Shown here in pieces: positions 1 to 8,306 of a DNA stretch of 64,000 nucleotides. This stretch comes from Teredinibacter purpureus. GTDB lineage: Bacteria > Pseudomonadota > Gammaproteobacteria > Pseudomonadales > Cellvibrionaceae. The translations under genes and the position numbers were made by a program. Where the stretch lies: positions 3,427,501 to 3,491,500 of the forward strand of contig NZ_CP060092.1 in NCBI RefSeq assembly GCF_014217335.1, in the 5' to 3' direction. The notes under the pieces were generated by a model. It saw only the letters and a list, made by a program, of their open reading frames with translations. It was not told where the DNA came from and made no database searches. The number at the start of each line of letters is the position of its first letter. Within the stretch, counting starts at the first letter, position 1.

Positions 1-930
1 GTGTTTAAATTCATCTGTATTCGCCTGCTATCGGCTGTGCCCGTTTTATTTTTGGTCGTACTCATTACATTTATTCTTATTCGGATGGCGCCAGGAGGCC
101 CCTTCGATGAAGACCGTGCGGTGCCTCCGCAGGTACTTAAGAACCTTAACGAGCGCTATCACTTAAACGATCCTATTGTGGTGCAATTTAGCGACTACGT
201 CATCAATATTTTACAGGGCGATTTTGGCCCCTCCTTTAAATATCCTACACGTTCTGTCACAGAGTTAATTGCTACCGGTTTACCCGCAACCATCGAGCTT
301 GGCCTGTACGCCCTGCTCTTCGCGATTTTACTCGGTATTTCGTCTGGTATAATCGCAGCCTTAAAACCCAACACCCTCCAAGATTATATTCCCATGTCTA
401 TTGCCATGACGGGTATCTGTTTGCCCTCGTTTGTGATGGGCCCACTTTTAATACTCGGCTTCGGCATAGGGTTGGAATGGCTACCTGTGTCGGGCTGGGG
501 GCTCTCGCCGGGCGATAAAATTCTGCCTTCCATTACACTCGGTTCGGCCTATGCGGCCTATATTGCGCGTCTAACCCGAAGTGGCATGCTCGATACTCTA
601 TCCCAAGATTACATTCGTACTGCACGCGCAAAAGGCGTCTCAAAAACAACACTTGTGCTACGCCATGCACTACGAGGCTCACTTACGCCTGTTATCGCTT
701 TTGCTGGGCCTGCTGCTGCGGGCCTACTCGCAGGCTCATTTGTGGTGGAAACAATTTTTCAAATACCGGGGCTTGGGCGTTTCTATTTACAAGCCGCTTT
801 TAATCGTGACTACACCATGATACTGGGCACCACTATCTTTTTTGCATCGCTTATTCTCTGCTTTAACCTTATAGCCGATATTCTACAAACATGGATGACG
901 CCAAAACTGCGTCAATCCCTAAATCGTTAA
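1..930 (+). CDS. oppB: Oligopeptide ABC transporter permease (OppB type)
   Basis: Inner-membrane subunit of a peptide ABC importer (OppB/DppB class). The 309-residue length is normal for the family. A hydrophobic helix at about residues 8-28 is followed by the family motif RMAPGGPF, and the cytoplasmic EAA loop that docks on the ATPase lies near residues 202-222 (ARAKGVSKTTLVLRHAL). The window opens exactly on a GTG that gives a typical OppB N-terminus, so the gene is probably complete, although no ribosome binding site can be seen. oppC follows after 7 bases and then a fused ATPase, so this is one operon. A solute-binding protein gene is expected upstream, outside the window. The exact peptide or nickel/dipeptide specificity cannot be read from the sequence. 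Confidence 0.9.
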   Translation: MFKFICIRLLSAVPVLFLVVLITFILIRMAPGGPFDEDRAVPPQVLKNLNERYHLNDPIVVQFSDYVINILQGDFGPSFKYPTRSVTELIATGLPATIELGLYALLFAILLGISSGIIAALKPNTLQDYIPMSIAMTGICLPSFVMGPLLILGFGIGLEWLPVSGWGLSPGDKILPSITLGSAYAAYIARLTRSGMLDTLSQDYIRTARAKGVSKTTLVLRHALRGSLTPVIAFAGPAAAGLLAGSFVVETIFQIPGLGRFYLQAAFNRDYTMILGTTIFFASLILCFNLIADILQTWMTPKLRQSLNR

Positions 931-937
931 CCTACCT

Positions 938-1834
938 ATGTTTTTTCGTATCAGCACACCTCGTCACGACATTGCGCAATTTGAAGCAGGCCGCTCGCTC
1001 TATCAAGACGCCTTTAATCGTTTGAAAAAAAATGTTCTCGCCATGAGCGGGCTAGTGCTACTAATTGTGATGTTGAGCCTATCAATTTTTGCGCCATGGA
1101 TTACCCCCTACGCCTACGACACTCAAAATTTGAACCTAGGTGCAACTGCGCCATCTTTACAACACTGGATGGGCACCGATATTTTTGGCCGTGATCAGTT
1201 CACTCGAATACTCTACGGCAGTAGAATCTCGTTAATGGTGGGGTTTATCGCTACCGCAGTGGCACTGATTATAGGCGTACTCTGGGGCACCCTAGCAGGA
1301 TACATTGGCGGTAAAACAGACGCCTTTATGATGCGTATTGTCGATATTTTGTATGCGCTACCCTTTGCCATATTTATCATTCTACTTACCGTCGTATTTG
1401 GTAAAAGCCTATTTCTTTTATTCCTCGCTATTGGCGCTGTTGAATGGCTAACCATGGCGCGCATTGTACGCAGCCAAATTATGGCACTTAAACATCAAGA
1501 ATTTGTTGAAGCGGCCGTTTCAATGGGATTAAGCCAAAGACACATTATGGTGAGGCACTTAATCCCTAACATTCTCGGCCCTATTATCGTCTACACAACG
1601 CTCACCATTCCAAGCGTAATATTACTAGAATCTTTTTTAAGTTTTCTAGGCTTAGGTATTCAACCGCCTCAAAGTTCATGGGGATCATTAATTTCCTATG
1701 GTGTTGAAACCATGGAAGAATACCCTTGGCTTATTATTTACCCCAGCATATTTCTCAGCACAACTCTATTCGCACTTAATTTTTTAGGCGACGGCCTACG
1801 CGACGCTTTCGATCCGCGTAGCGCTAAAGATTAG
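938..1834 (+). CDS. oppC: Oligopeptide ABC transporter permease (OppC type)
   Basis: Second inner-membrane subunit of the peptide importer. The 298-residue protein has the OppC layout: a cytoplasmic N-terminal tail, a first helix near residues 36-56, a periplasmic segment carrying GTDIFGRDQFTRILYG, and five further helices. The EAA loop near residues 188-210 (EAAVSMGLSQRHIMVRHLIPN) is the ATPase contact. It starts 7 bases after oppB and ends 5 bases before the ATPase gene, so the three are almost certainly co-transcribed and translationally linked. OppB and OppC form the heterodimeric channel. Confidence 0.9.
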   Translation: MFFRISTPRHDIAQFEAGRSLYQDAFNRLKKNVLAMSGLVLLIVMLSLSIFAPWITPYAYDTQNLNLGATAPSLQHWMGTDIFGRDQFTRILYGSRISLMVGFIATAVALIIGVLWGTLAGYIGGKTDAFMMRIVDILYALPFAIFIILLTVVFGKSLFLLFLAIGAVEWLTMARIVRSQIMALKHQEFVEAAVSMGLSQRHIMVRHLIPNILGPIIVYTTLTIPSVILLESFLSFLGLGIQPPQSSWGSLISYGVETMEEYPWLIIYPSIFLSTTLFALNFLGDGLRDAFDPRSAKD

Positions 1835-1839
1835 CTACC

Positions 1840-3459
1840 ATGAAAAAACAACACTCCATTTTAAATGTTACCAATCTCAGCGTCGACTTCCATACCCGTG
1901 AAGGTATTACAAATGCCGTTAAGGCTATAAGTTTTGAACTGAATAGCAGTGAAATACTCGGGATCGTCGGCGAGTCGGGTTCAGGAAAATCTGTTTGCTG
2001 TTATAGCCTACTAGGGCTAATACCTACACCACCAGGAAAAATCAAATCTGGAACAGCCATATTCGAAGAAAAAAACCTTCTAGCATTATCCGAAAACGAG
2101 TTGCGGCGCATTAGGGGTAATAAAATCAGCATGATTTTCCAAGACCCTATGACATCACTAAACCCTTATATGAGCGTAGGCAATCAGCTTATAGAAGCCT
2201 ATACACTGCATGTCAACAACAATAAAATAATGGCCAGAAAAAAATCTATCGAGCTATTAGAAGAAGTCGGCTTAGTGAATGCAGAGAAACAACTAAACGC
2301 GTACCCCCATGAGTTTTCAGGCGGTATGCGCCAACGTGTAATGATCGCAATGGCGTTAATTTCCGAACCTACCCTACTCATCGCAGACGAACCCACAACC
2401 GCGCTCGACGTAACCATTCAAGCACAAATAATAGAACTTATTAAACGAATACAAGCATCACTAAATTTAGCGGTAATTTTTATTAGTCACGATTTATCCG
2501 TACTATCATTAATTGCCGATCGTATACTCGTAATGGAAAATGGAAAAATTGTAGAGCAAGGCGAAACGCAAAAAGTATTTGCTGAACCTTCACACCCTTA
2601 CACACGAAAACTAATAGCGGCTGTACCAAAAGGCACGAAAGCGATAGACAAAATATGTCAGAAAAAAACCACACCACTCCTAATCGCCAAAAATATCACT
2701 AAACGCTTCCCTATAACCCAAACGGGGTGGAAACCGTATCAAACTGATCACTTTACCGCTGTTAAAAATGTTTCGCTAACCATCCATAACGGTGAGATCG
2801 TGGGCTTAGTCGGCGAGTCTGGGTCTGGAAAATCAACGCTTGGCCGCAGCCTCATTCGCCTTACAGACTGTAACGCCACAGAATTAAATATTAATGGCCG
2901 AGAACTGCAATCGCTATCATCTGCAGAACTACGTTTAGCACGAAAAGATTTTCAAATAATCTTCCAAGACCCCTATGCATCCCTGAACCCGCGCTACACC
3001 GTATACGACACACTGGCCGAGCCATTGTTACACCATGGAATAGCGACGAAAAAAAATATACTCTCCAAAATTTATACCTTACTCGATGATGTAGGGTTAG
3101 AACGACATCACATGCGTAAATACCCGCATGAATTTTCTGGGGGCCAGCGACAGCGTATAGCCATTGCCCGCGCTCTAGCGGTACAACCAAAATTTATTAT
3201 TGCAGATGAACCTGTTTCCGCTCTCGACGTAACCATTCAAGCCCAGATTCTAGAATTAATTTTACAACTTACCCGTAAACACGGGCTAACCCTACTATTT
3301 ATATCCCATGACCTTGCCGTTGTACGCTATTTGTGCGACCGTGTAATAGTTATGAAAACGGGAGAAATTGTTGAAGAAGGATTAGCAGAATCAATTTTCT
3401 GCAACCCACAACATCCCTACACGCACCAATTATTAGCGTCGCTCCCCACACAGGTATAA
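1840..3459 (+). CDS. Fused peptide ABC transporter ATPase (OppD-OppF)
   Basis: Cytoplasmic ATPase powering the importer. At 539 residues it holds two complete ABC cassettes in one chain, as in YejF-type proteins, where OppD and OppF are usually separate. Cassette 1 has Walker A GESGSGKS near residue 43, signature SGGMRQR near 165 and Walker B LLIADEPTTALD near 182. Cassette 2 has Walker A GESGSGKST near 325, signature SGGQRQR near 432 and Walker B FIIADEPVSALD near 453. Each cassette is followed by the peptide-transporter C-terminal extension ending in the HPYT motif (HPYTRKLIAAVP and HPYTHQLLASLP). All catalytic motifs look intact. It starts 5 bases after oppC and is the last gene of the operon. 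Confidence 0.93.
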   Translation: MKKQHSILNVTNLSVDFHTREGITNAVKAISFELNSSEILGIVGESGSGKSVCCYSLLGLIPTPPGKIKSGTAIFEEKNLLALSENELRRIRGNKISMIFQDPMTSLNPYMSVGNQLIEAYTLHVNNNKIMARKKSIELLEEVGLVNAEKQLNAYPHEFSGGMRQRVMIAMALISEPTLLIADEPTTALDVTIQAQIIELIKRIQASLNLAVIFISHDLSVLSLIADRILVMENGKIVEQGETQKVFAEPSHPYTRKLIAAVPKGTKAIDKICQKKTTPLLIAKNITKRFPITQTGWKPYQTDHFTAVKNVSLTIHNGEIVGLVGESGSGKSTLGRSLIRLTDCNATELNINGRELQSLSSAELRLARKDFQIIFQDPYASLNPRYTVYDTLAEPLLHHGIATKKNILSKIYTLLDDVGLERHHMRKYPHEFSGGQRQRIAIARALAVQPKFIIADEPVSALDVTIQAQILELILQLTRKHGLTLLFISHDLAVVRYLCDRVIVMKTGEIVEEGLAESIFCNPQHPYTHQLLASLPTQV

Positions 3460-3540
3460 TACTGACATGATACCTACCGCTTCAGGCCGAAACACACACC
3501 CCTATATTGAAACCCGCAATCCAAAATTGGAGACAGTATT

Positions 3541-5304
3541 GTGTCAGCATTGATAACTAAAACCGATTTTCTTGGGCATCCAAAAGGATTATTCGTGTGT
3601 TTTACAACCGAGCTTTGGGAGCGTTTTTCTTTTTATGGTATGAAATATTTGCTGCTGCTTTACGTAACCAAATACCATCTATTTAGCGACGCCGCCGGCT
3701 ACGATATACTCGGTGCCTACGCAGGCTTAGTCTACACACTGCCTCTTGTTGGTGGCCTTATTGCAGACCGTTATTTAGGTATGCGCAAAGCCGTTATATT
3801 TGGTGCCCTACTACTCACCGCAGGCCATGCGACCATGGCTTTTGAAGGTACACAAGCGATCAGCTACGCTGCCGGCACGGTACTCACCGAACCACTCACC
3901 TTAAATAATGGCGAACAACTCATAGCGGGCACTACACTAGCCGAAACAGTGGTAATACAAGACACTAAAGCATTGCGTGTATTTTTCTTTGCGCTTGCAC
4001 TCATTACGTTAGGCGTGGGCTTTTTAAAACCCAACATCTCCGCCATTGTTGGGCGACTTTACACCTTGGAAGATGGTCGACGAGATGCCGGTTACACTAT
4101 TTATTACATGGGCATCAATACCGGTTCTTTTGCCGCTATAATTTTATGTGGCTGGCTAGGTGAAACCTATGGCTGGAATTACGGCTTTGGGGCTGCGGGT
4201 ATAGGGATGCTCTTGGGACTATGCAGTTTCCTTTATGGCCAGCGTTTTATTAAAGGCCACGTTGAACCCGAAAACCCCGAAAAACTGACACAAAATATTT
4301 TGGGCCCACTCAACCTAGAGTGGGCAATATACTTACTATCACTCCTTTCTCTCTCCCTTATTTGGTGGGTAATACAACACGAACATATCGTGCATATCAC
4401 CCAAAATAGTTTACTGATTGTCGCAATCGTAGGTCTAATTTTTTATTCGCTACGGCATGATCAAACATCTATATTTAGCGACATACCTGCAACCACACTA
4501 GCATTACTGTCGATGGGTAGTGGTTTAATCTGGGCCACAACAGGCCAAGATATTGGCCTAGGGTTAATGATTACGGGTTTAGTTGCGTTCATTATTTATG
4601 GTTTTAACATCAACAAAAGCGACGAATACAGCCGCACGGTTGTATTAATGTTTTTAATTTTAACAAGCGTTGTATTCTGGGCGCTATTCGAGCAATCCGC
4701 CGGTAGCATGACCCTATTCGCGGACCGCGTACTCGATAGATCTCTAGGCGACGGTGAAATTCGCGCGTCAATGTTTGGCTCCTTAAATCCTGGGTTCATC
4801 ATGTTACTCGGTCTTCCTCTCGCCTACTTTTGGACTGCACTTGGCAAACGCGGCTTGCAACCCAATACCGCAATTAAATTCGGGCTGGGCATAATACAGG
4901 CAGGGTTAGGGTTTGGTGCCTTAGTTATCGGTGCAGAATATACCAATGACGCCGGTAAAGTAGCGGCTATATGGATGGTGCTGGCCTATTTATTACATAC
5001 CACCGGTGAATTATGTTTATCGCCCGTAGGCCTGTCAGCCGTGAGTAAATTATCCATTCAAAAAGTTGTCGGTGTGAGTATGGGCACTTGGTTTCTTGCC
5101 ACAGCCCTGTCTGAAACTATTTCCACACGCATCGGAAAACTCGCCTCTATAGACACCTCCGGTGTAGAAACAGCCACAATCGCAACTATGCTCACAACCT
5201 ATACCGATCTCTATACACTACTTATGTGGATAGGCATTGCAGTGGGCACGTTTGTTATCGCCGTATCGCCACTCCTTAAAAAAGGAATGCGCGGCGTCGA
5301 ATAA
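3541..5304 (+). CDS. POT/PTR2-family proton-coupled oligopeptide symporter
   Basis: Inner-membrane proton-driven di/tripeptide transporter of the proton-dependent oligopeptide transporter (POT/PTR2) family, major facilitator fold. The substrate/proton motif ExxERFxxY is present as ELWERFSFY near residues 24-32. The PTR2 signatures follow: GGLIADRYLG near 77 and FLKPNISAIVGRLY near 160. The 587-residue length and many hydrophobic helices fit the family, including the two extra helices of bacterial members. The GTG start is chosen because GGAG lies 9 bases upstream (GGAGACAGTATTGTG). It lies 81 bases after the ABC peptide importer and may share transcription with it; both take up peptides. Confidence 0.92.
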   Translation: MSALITKTDFLGHPKGLFVCFTTELWERFSFYGMKYLLLLYVTKYHLFSDAAGYDILGAYAGLVYTLPLVGGLIADRYLGMRKAVIFGALLLTAGHATMAFEGTQAISYAAGTVLTEPLTLNNGEQLIAGTTLAETVVIQDTKALRVFFFALALITLGVGFLKPNISAIVGRLYTLEDGRRDAGYTIYYMGINTGSFAAIILCGWLGETYGWNYGFGAAGIGMLLGLCSFLYGQRFIKGHVEPENPEKLTQNILGPLNLEWAIYLLSLLSLSLIWWVIQHEHIVHITQNSLLIVAIVGLIFYSLRHDQTSIFSDIPATTLALLSMGSGLIWATTGQDIGLGLMITGLVAFIIYGFNINKSDEYSRTVVLMFLILTSVVFWALFEQSAGSMTLFADRVLDRSLGDGEIRASMFGSLNPGFIMLLGLPLAYFWTALGKRGLQPNTAIKFGLGIIQAGLGFGALVIGAEYTNDAGKVAAIWMVLAYLLHTTGELCLSPVGLSAVSKLSIQKVVGVSMGTWFLATALSETISTRIGKLASIDTSGVETATIATMLTTYTDLYTLLMWIGIAVGTFVIAVSPLLKKGMRGVE

Positions 5305-5395
5305 GGGGGAAAGGGATTTAGAGGTTTTTTATTGGCGAATAATTTACTCTTTTCTACGGAAACTTTACAAACAATAGGATTATTCAAAACAAAGG

Positions 5396-5430
5396 GCAAT
5401 GGAATGGAATGCAATGCAATGCAATGCAAT
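5396..5430 (+). repeat. Pentanucleotide tandem repeat (GCAAT/GGAAT)
   Basis: Seven pentamers in a row: one GCAAT, two GGAAT, then four GCAAT. It lies in the gap between the peptide symporter and the zinc-ribbon gene, outside any convincing coding frame. Such a repeat can change length by slippage; no function is evident. Confidence 0.8.
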
Positions 5431-5529
5431 TGAACCGATACTACTCCAGTAGCGATACTGCACTTTAATTGTACGCGAAACCCCGTGTAATAAGGCTAGT
5501 TATTTCGCGGTTGCGGCTAAGCTCGCAGC

Positions 5530-5895
5530 CTAAAGGCTATCAAACGGTGATATTTCAAATTGAAAAACCAAATCCGTTCCACAATACATACACTTGGTTT
5601 TATTCGCTGGAATGGATAGCTTACACTTTCCACACTCTACCTTAGCGGTATTTCGTTTTGTTCTGTCTAACGCCACTTCAACCATCATCTCTTTCAGTTT
5701 AGACAATGTAATATTTTCACTTTCTGACACCACACCCCATAGAACCTCGTTAATAATCGATAATGTTTCGAGTTTTTTTTCTAACCGCTCTATTCTAGAG
5801 GAGTTATCACTTGAATTCCTCGACGCTTCCCTAACCGTTTTTTTCTCGGTTAGATCTATAGCCGGCACATTATAATGACCTATTCCATCGTTCAT
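5530..5895 (-). CDS. Hypothetical protein with C-terminal zinc ribbon and coiled coil
   Basis: Not recognised as a named family. The 121-residue product has a polar N-terminus, a likely coiled coil near residues 30-50 (SSRIERLEKKLETLS), and a C-terminal treble-clef or zinc-ribbon pattern, CGKC followed by CMYC about 14 residues later, which should bind one Zn ion. A strong Shine-Dalgarno (AAGGAGAG) precedes the ATG, supporting this start. A short minus-strand reading frame with its own Shine-Dalgarno ends 60 bases upstream (5956-6144) and could be co-transcribed. A regulatory or membrane-free scaffold role is possible, but nothing in the context decides it. Confidence 0.65.
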   Translation of the reverse strand: MNDGIGHYNVPAIDLTEKKTVREASRNSSDNSSRIERLEKKLETLSIINEVLWGVVSESENITLSKLKEMMVEVALDRTKRNTAKVECGKCKLSIPANKTKCMYCGTDLVFQFEISPFDSL

Positions 5896-5955
5896 TCTAC
5901 TCTCCTTATCTGGACATTAAAGTAATCGTAAATTATGGGACTTGGTTAGCGTGCC

Positions 5956-6144
5956 TTACTCCTCGCAAACACCGCCAGCACTAACTGTGCATGTTGTCCT
6001 CTCACCGCTAGGACAACTTTCAACCGGGAGCGCATCCCCCTCTGGTTCGCCTTTATTATCCAGCCCTTTTATAGATTGCGAAAATCATTCTCTAGAGTCT
6101 AGAGCCGCCGCAACGGTGTCCAGTTGCAAATTTCGCTCAGCCAT
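5956..6144 (-). other. Small reading frame with strong SD and one in-frame TGA
   Basis: A 62-codon frame reads from ATG at 6144 to TAA at 5956, interrupted by a single TGA at 6085-6087 (codon 20). The ATG is preceded by a G-rich Shine-Dalgarno (GGGGGGGTGA) at proper distance. The part before the stop reads MAERNLQLDTVAAALDSRE; the part after it is acidic and ends CTVSAGGVCEE, with three cysteines in the last 22 residues. The small size, leader-like first half and cysteine-rich tail resemble a modified-peptide precursor, but no modifying enzyme is nearby. It may be a decayed gene (TGG to TGA), a true 19-residue peptide, or a chance frame. Confidence 0.35.
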
Positions 6145-6189
6145 ATCGTTATCACCCCCCCTTTGTAATGAGCACTGTTATACCGAGCG

Positions 6190-7410
6190 TCAGCCTAAAT
6201 ATTTTAGTGCTCGCAGCAAGGGCTGAGTGAGTTTTGTAGGGTAAACATTGGTTAACGACACCGTAGCACACTGTTGAAAATTACAAAATTGGGCTATGGC
6301 TGCTATAAACGCGACTTTCACTAGCTCGAAATCAACACCATGCGGCTCAAAATGGAGTGATTTAATTTCCAAATGGCTGGTTTTTCGATACGCTTTGCAA
6401 TCCATTCGCCCGACGAATTCATCACGAAAAAGTAATGGCAAGCTGAAGTATCCATACTGACGCTTGGCGGCCGGCACGTAACACTCTATCTGGTAGTCGT
6501 AACCAAACAAAGCTTTCAGTCGTTCACGCTGGATAACGCTATTGTCAAAAGGCGAAAGAATGCGCAGGCGGTCACTCAACCGAGGCATTGAACGCTCTAG
6601 CGCTCCCACCTCTATAATAAATAGTTCGCCATTATTTAAACGTACCTGCTCTAAGGTGTGCTGTGCCACTCTCTCGTCCACCAACGCTTTCACCGCTTTA
6701 CGTAATGCCGTATTGCGACGCAGGTAGGTCAGCCCTTTGAGCGAAACCAAACCATGGCACCGCAACTGTTGATTAACAATGTGCGACGCAAACGCTTCCG
6801 CAGTAGGCATTTGAGTGTTGACGCCGGATGATAGTACCCGCTCAGTCAAGTCATAGGTTTTTTGAAAGCCCTCTCTACCCCTGACCATTAAATCGCCTTC
6901 CATATACAGTTGTTCTAGCGCCTTTTTCGCGGGCTTCCAATCCCACCAGCCCTCGCGTTTTTCGGCGTTAGTGGCTATATCGCGAGACCGTAATGGCCCA
7001 TCGGTTTTTATACGCGACATTAATTCAGCCATAAGTTTGGTGTCGCGAGTTTTATGCCAGTGGGTTTGGCCACTTTTAATAGCGTATTTATAAGGCAAGG
7101 AGAACCGAAAGTCGGCAATGGGAAGGAAAGCCGCCGCATGGGACCAATACTCAAAAATGTCACCATCGCGTAACATTTCATTTACCATCGCAGGCTCAAA
7201 TTTAGGCACTCTAGAATAAAAAACATGGTTGTGTGCGCGCTCCACAACCGATAATGTATCAATTTGTACATAGCCCAACTGGTTAATAGCATTACGAGCA
7301 CCTACCACACCACGCCCATAGGGCTGCGCTTGAATCAAGCCCTGAGAAAACAACGCGAGGCGCCGCAAGCGCGCCATCTCTTGCGGGCGCTTAAGTTCAA
7401 TTGTGGTCAT
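6190..7410 (-). CDS. ycaQ: YcaQ/AlkZ-family DNA glycosylase (HTH_42 winged-helix)
   Basis: Member of the HTH_42 (former DUF1006) family, which includes E. coli YcaQ, a DNA glycosylase that unhooks interstrand crosslinks and removes bulky alkylated bases. The 406-residue length is typical. The catalytic QxD-type motif of the YcaQ branch is visible as Q49-I50-D51 in GYVQIDTLSVVERAHNH. Downstream are the family block EYWSHAAAFLP (near residue 91) and the C-terminal LSPFDNSVIQRERL segment. The ATG is preceded by CAGG at a suitable distance. It stands alone on the minus strand. The enzymatic role comes from family knowledge; the residues supporting it are present. Confidence 0.85.
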   Translation of the reverse strand: MTTIELKRPQEMARLRRLALFSQGLIQAQPYGRGVVGARNAINQLGYVQIDTLSVVERAHNHVFYSRVPKFEPAMVNEMLRDGDIFEYWSHAAAFLPIADFRFSLPYKYAIKSGQTHWHKTRDTKLMAELMSRIKTDGPLRSRDIATNAEKREGWWDWKPAKKALEQLYMEGDLMVRGREGFQKTYDLTERVLSSGVNTQMPTAEAFASHIVNQQLRCHGLVSLKGLTYLRRNTALRKAVKALVDERVAQHTLEQVRLNNGELFIIEVGALERSMPRLSDRLRILSPFDNSVIQRERLKALFGYDYQIECYVPAAKRQYGYFSLPLLFRDEFVGRMDCKAYRKTSHLEIKSLHFEPHGVDFELVKVAFIAAIAQFCNFQQCATVSLTNVYPTKLTQPLLRALKYLG

Positions 7411-7565
7411 AATGGCCTGACACCCTGTAACTCATTAATATTGAAGATGACTATTGCTCTATTTTTTGATAGTTGCAGACACCACCTAATCGCTAAAATT
7501 CAATAACAATAGCGTGGTGTTAACTCACAAAAACAGACCATAAACCTGTTAACACTATTTATTAT

Positions 7566-7868
7566 TTAAACATAAAATGAGTGCGCTAGGCACGGTAATA
7601 CCTGCCTTGCTATAGCGTGCCGATAACGCGCAGGCTTAACGCCCGGCAGGCCAGTTAACTTGAGAAATCTTTCGGGTGTTACACGAATACTAAAACGCCA
7701 CTTTTTAGGGTTACTAACGTTATAATAAGCATACTTTTTTCCCGATACTGAAAATAACACAATATTGGACGATGCTCCCTGTTCATTTTCGATTACCCCA
7801 AGGAATGACCCACATAATGGCCTAACGTATTGAATATCCATACAAACCAAAACCTCACTCATTACCAT
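7566..7868 (-). CDS. Hypothetical protein, 100 residues
   Basis: No family recognised. The frame encodes a 100-residue basic protein without signal peptide or membrane helix; it contains a motif-like stretch GKKYAYYNVSNPKKW and a basic C-terminal half. Two ATG codons (7868 and 7862) are possible starts, and neither has a good Shine-Dalgarno. It lies alone between ycaQ and the secreted CBM2/PKD gene, in AT-rich surroundings. It may be a real orphan gene or a chance reading frame. Confidence 0.4.
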   Translation of the reverse strand: MVMSEVLVCMDIQYVRPLCGSFLGVIENEQGASSNIVLFSVSGKKYAYYNVSNPKKWRFSIRVTPERFLKLTGLPGVKPARYRHAIARQVLPCLAHSFYV

Positions 7869-8306
7869 TACGTCTAAAAAAAGACAAATTCTACTACCGC
7901 TATTGTTCAGCCAAGTAAATTATTTCAGAAAATTAAATACAACAACATTACACCAAAACCATACTTTCTCTACGTAAAAAAAACGCGCACCCCAAAATAT
8001 TTTATTCTGAATAAGATGACGCGAACGACACATAAACGACGCCACTTTTATTCATTAACATTTCTCATCATTACATCCATAAAAATATAAAACGAAATTA
8101 CGACAAACAAATTAATCCCCATTAAATATCGTGAATTCCTTCTCAAAACATATTAGCCATTAACTTTTTCTCTACATAGAGAGGTATAGTCCGTACTTTG
8201 CGCAAAGATAATTGCATGTCTTCGCGTGATATTTGAAATTAACTCTAGCAAGAAATAGAAACGTTTTATGCCGCCAAACAAACACTTTTAATAAGAGGGA
8301 CACATC
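7869..8306. other. AT-rich intergenic region upstream of the secreted CBM2/PKD gene
   Basis: No coding frame of note. The right part carries two perfect palindromes (8169-8182 and 8196-8207) and the Shine-Dalgarno AGAGGGA (8294-8300) of the downstream gene. This is the natural place for its promoter; no convincing -35/-10 pair could be fixed by eye. Confidence 0.5.
8169..8207. promoter_or_regulatory. Pair of perfect palindromes, candidate operators
   Basis: TCTCTA-CA-TAGAGA (8169-8182) and CTTTGCGCAAAG (8196-8207) are perfect inverted repeats spaced 13 bases apart, about 100 bases upstream of the ATG at 8307. Two adjacent dyads upstream of a secreted polysaccharide-binding gene suggest regulator binding sites. 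The cognate factor is unknown. Confidence 0.35.

Noticed and set aside
5942..6226. Plus-strand 94-codon reading frame
   Set aside because: Overlaps the ycaQ 3' end and lies opposite the small minus-strand frame that has a strong Shine-Dalgarno; low-complexity product and no ribosome site.
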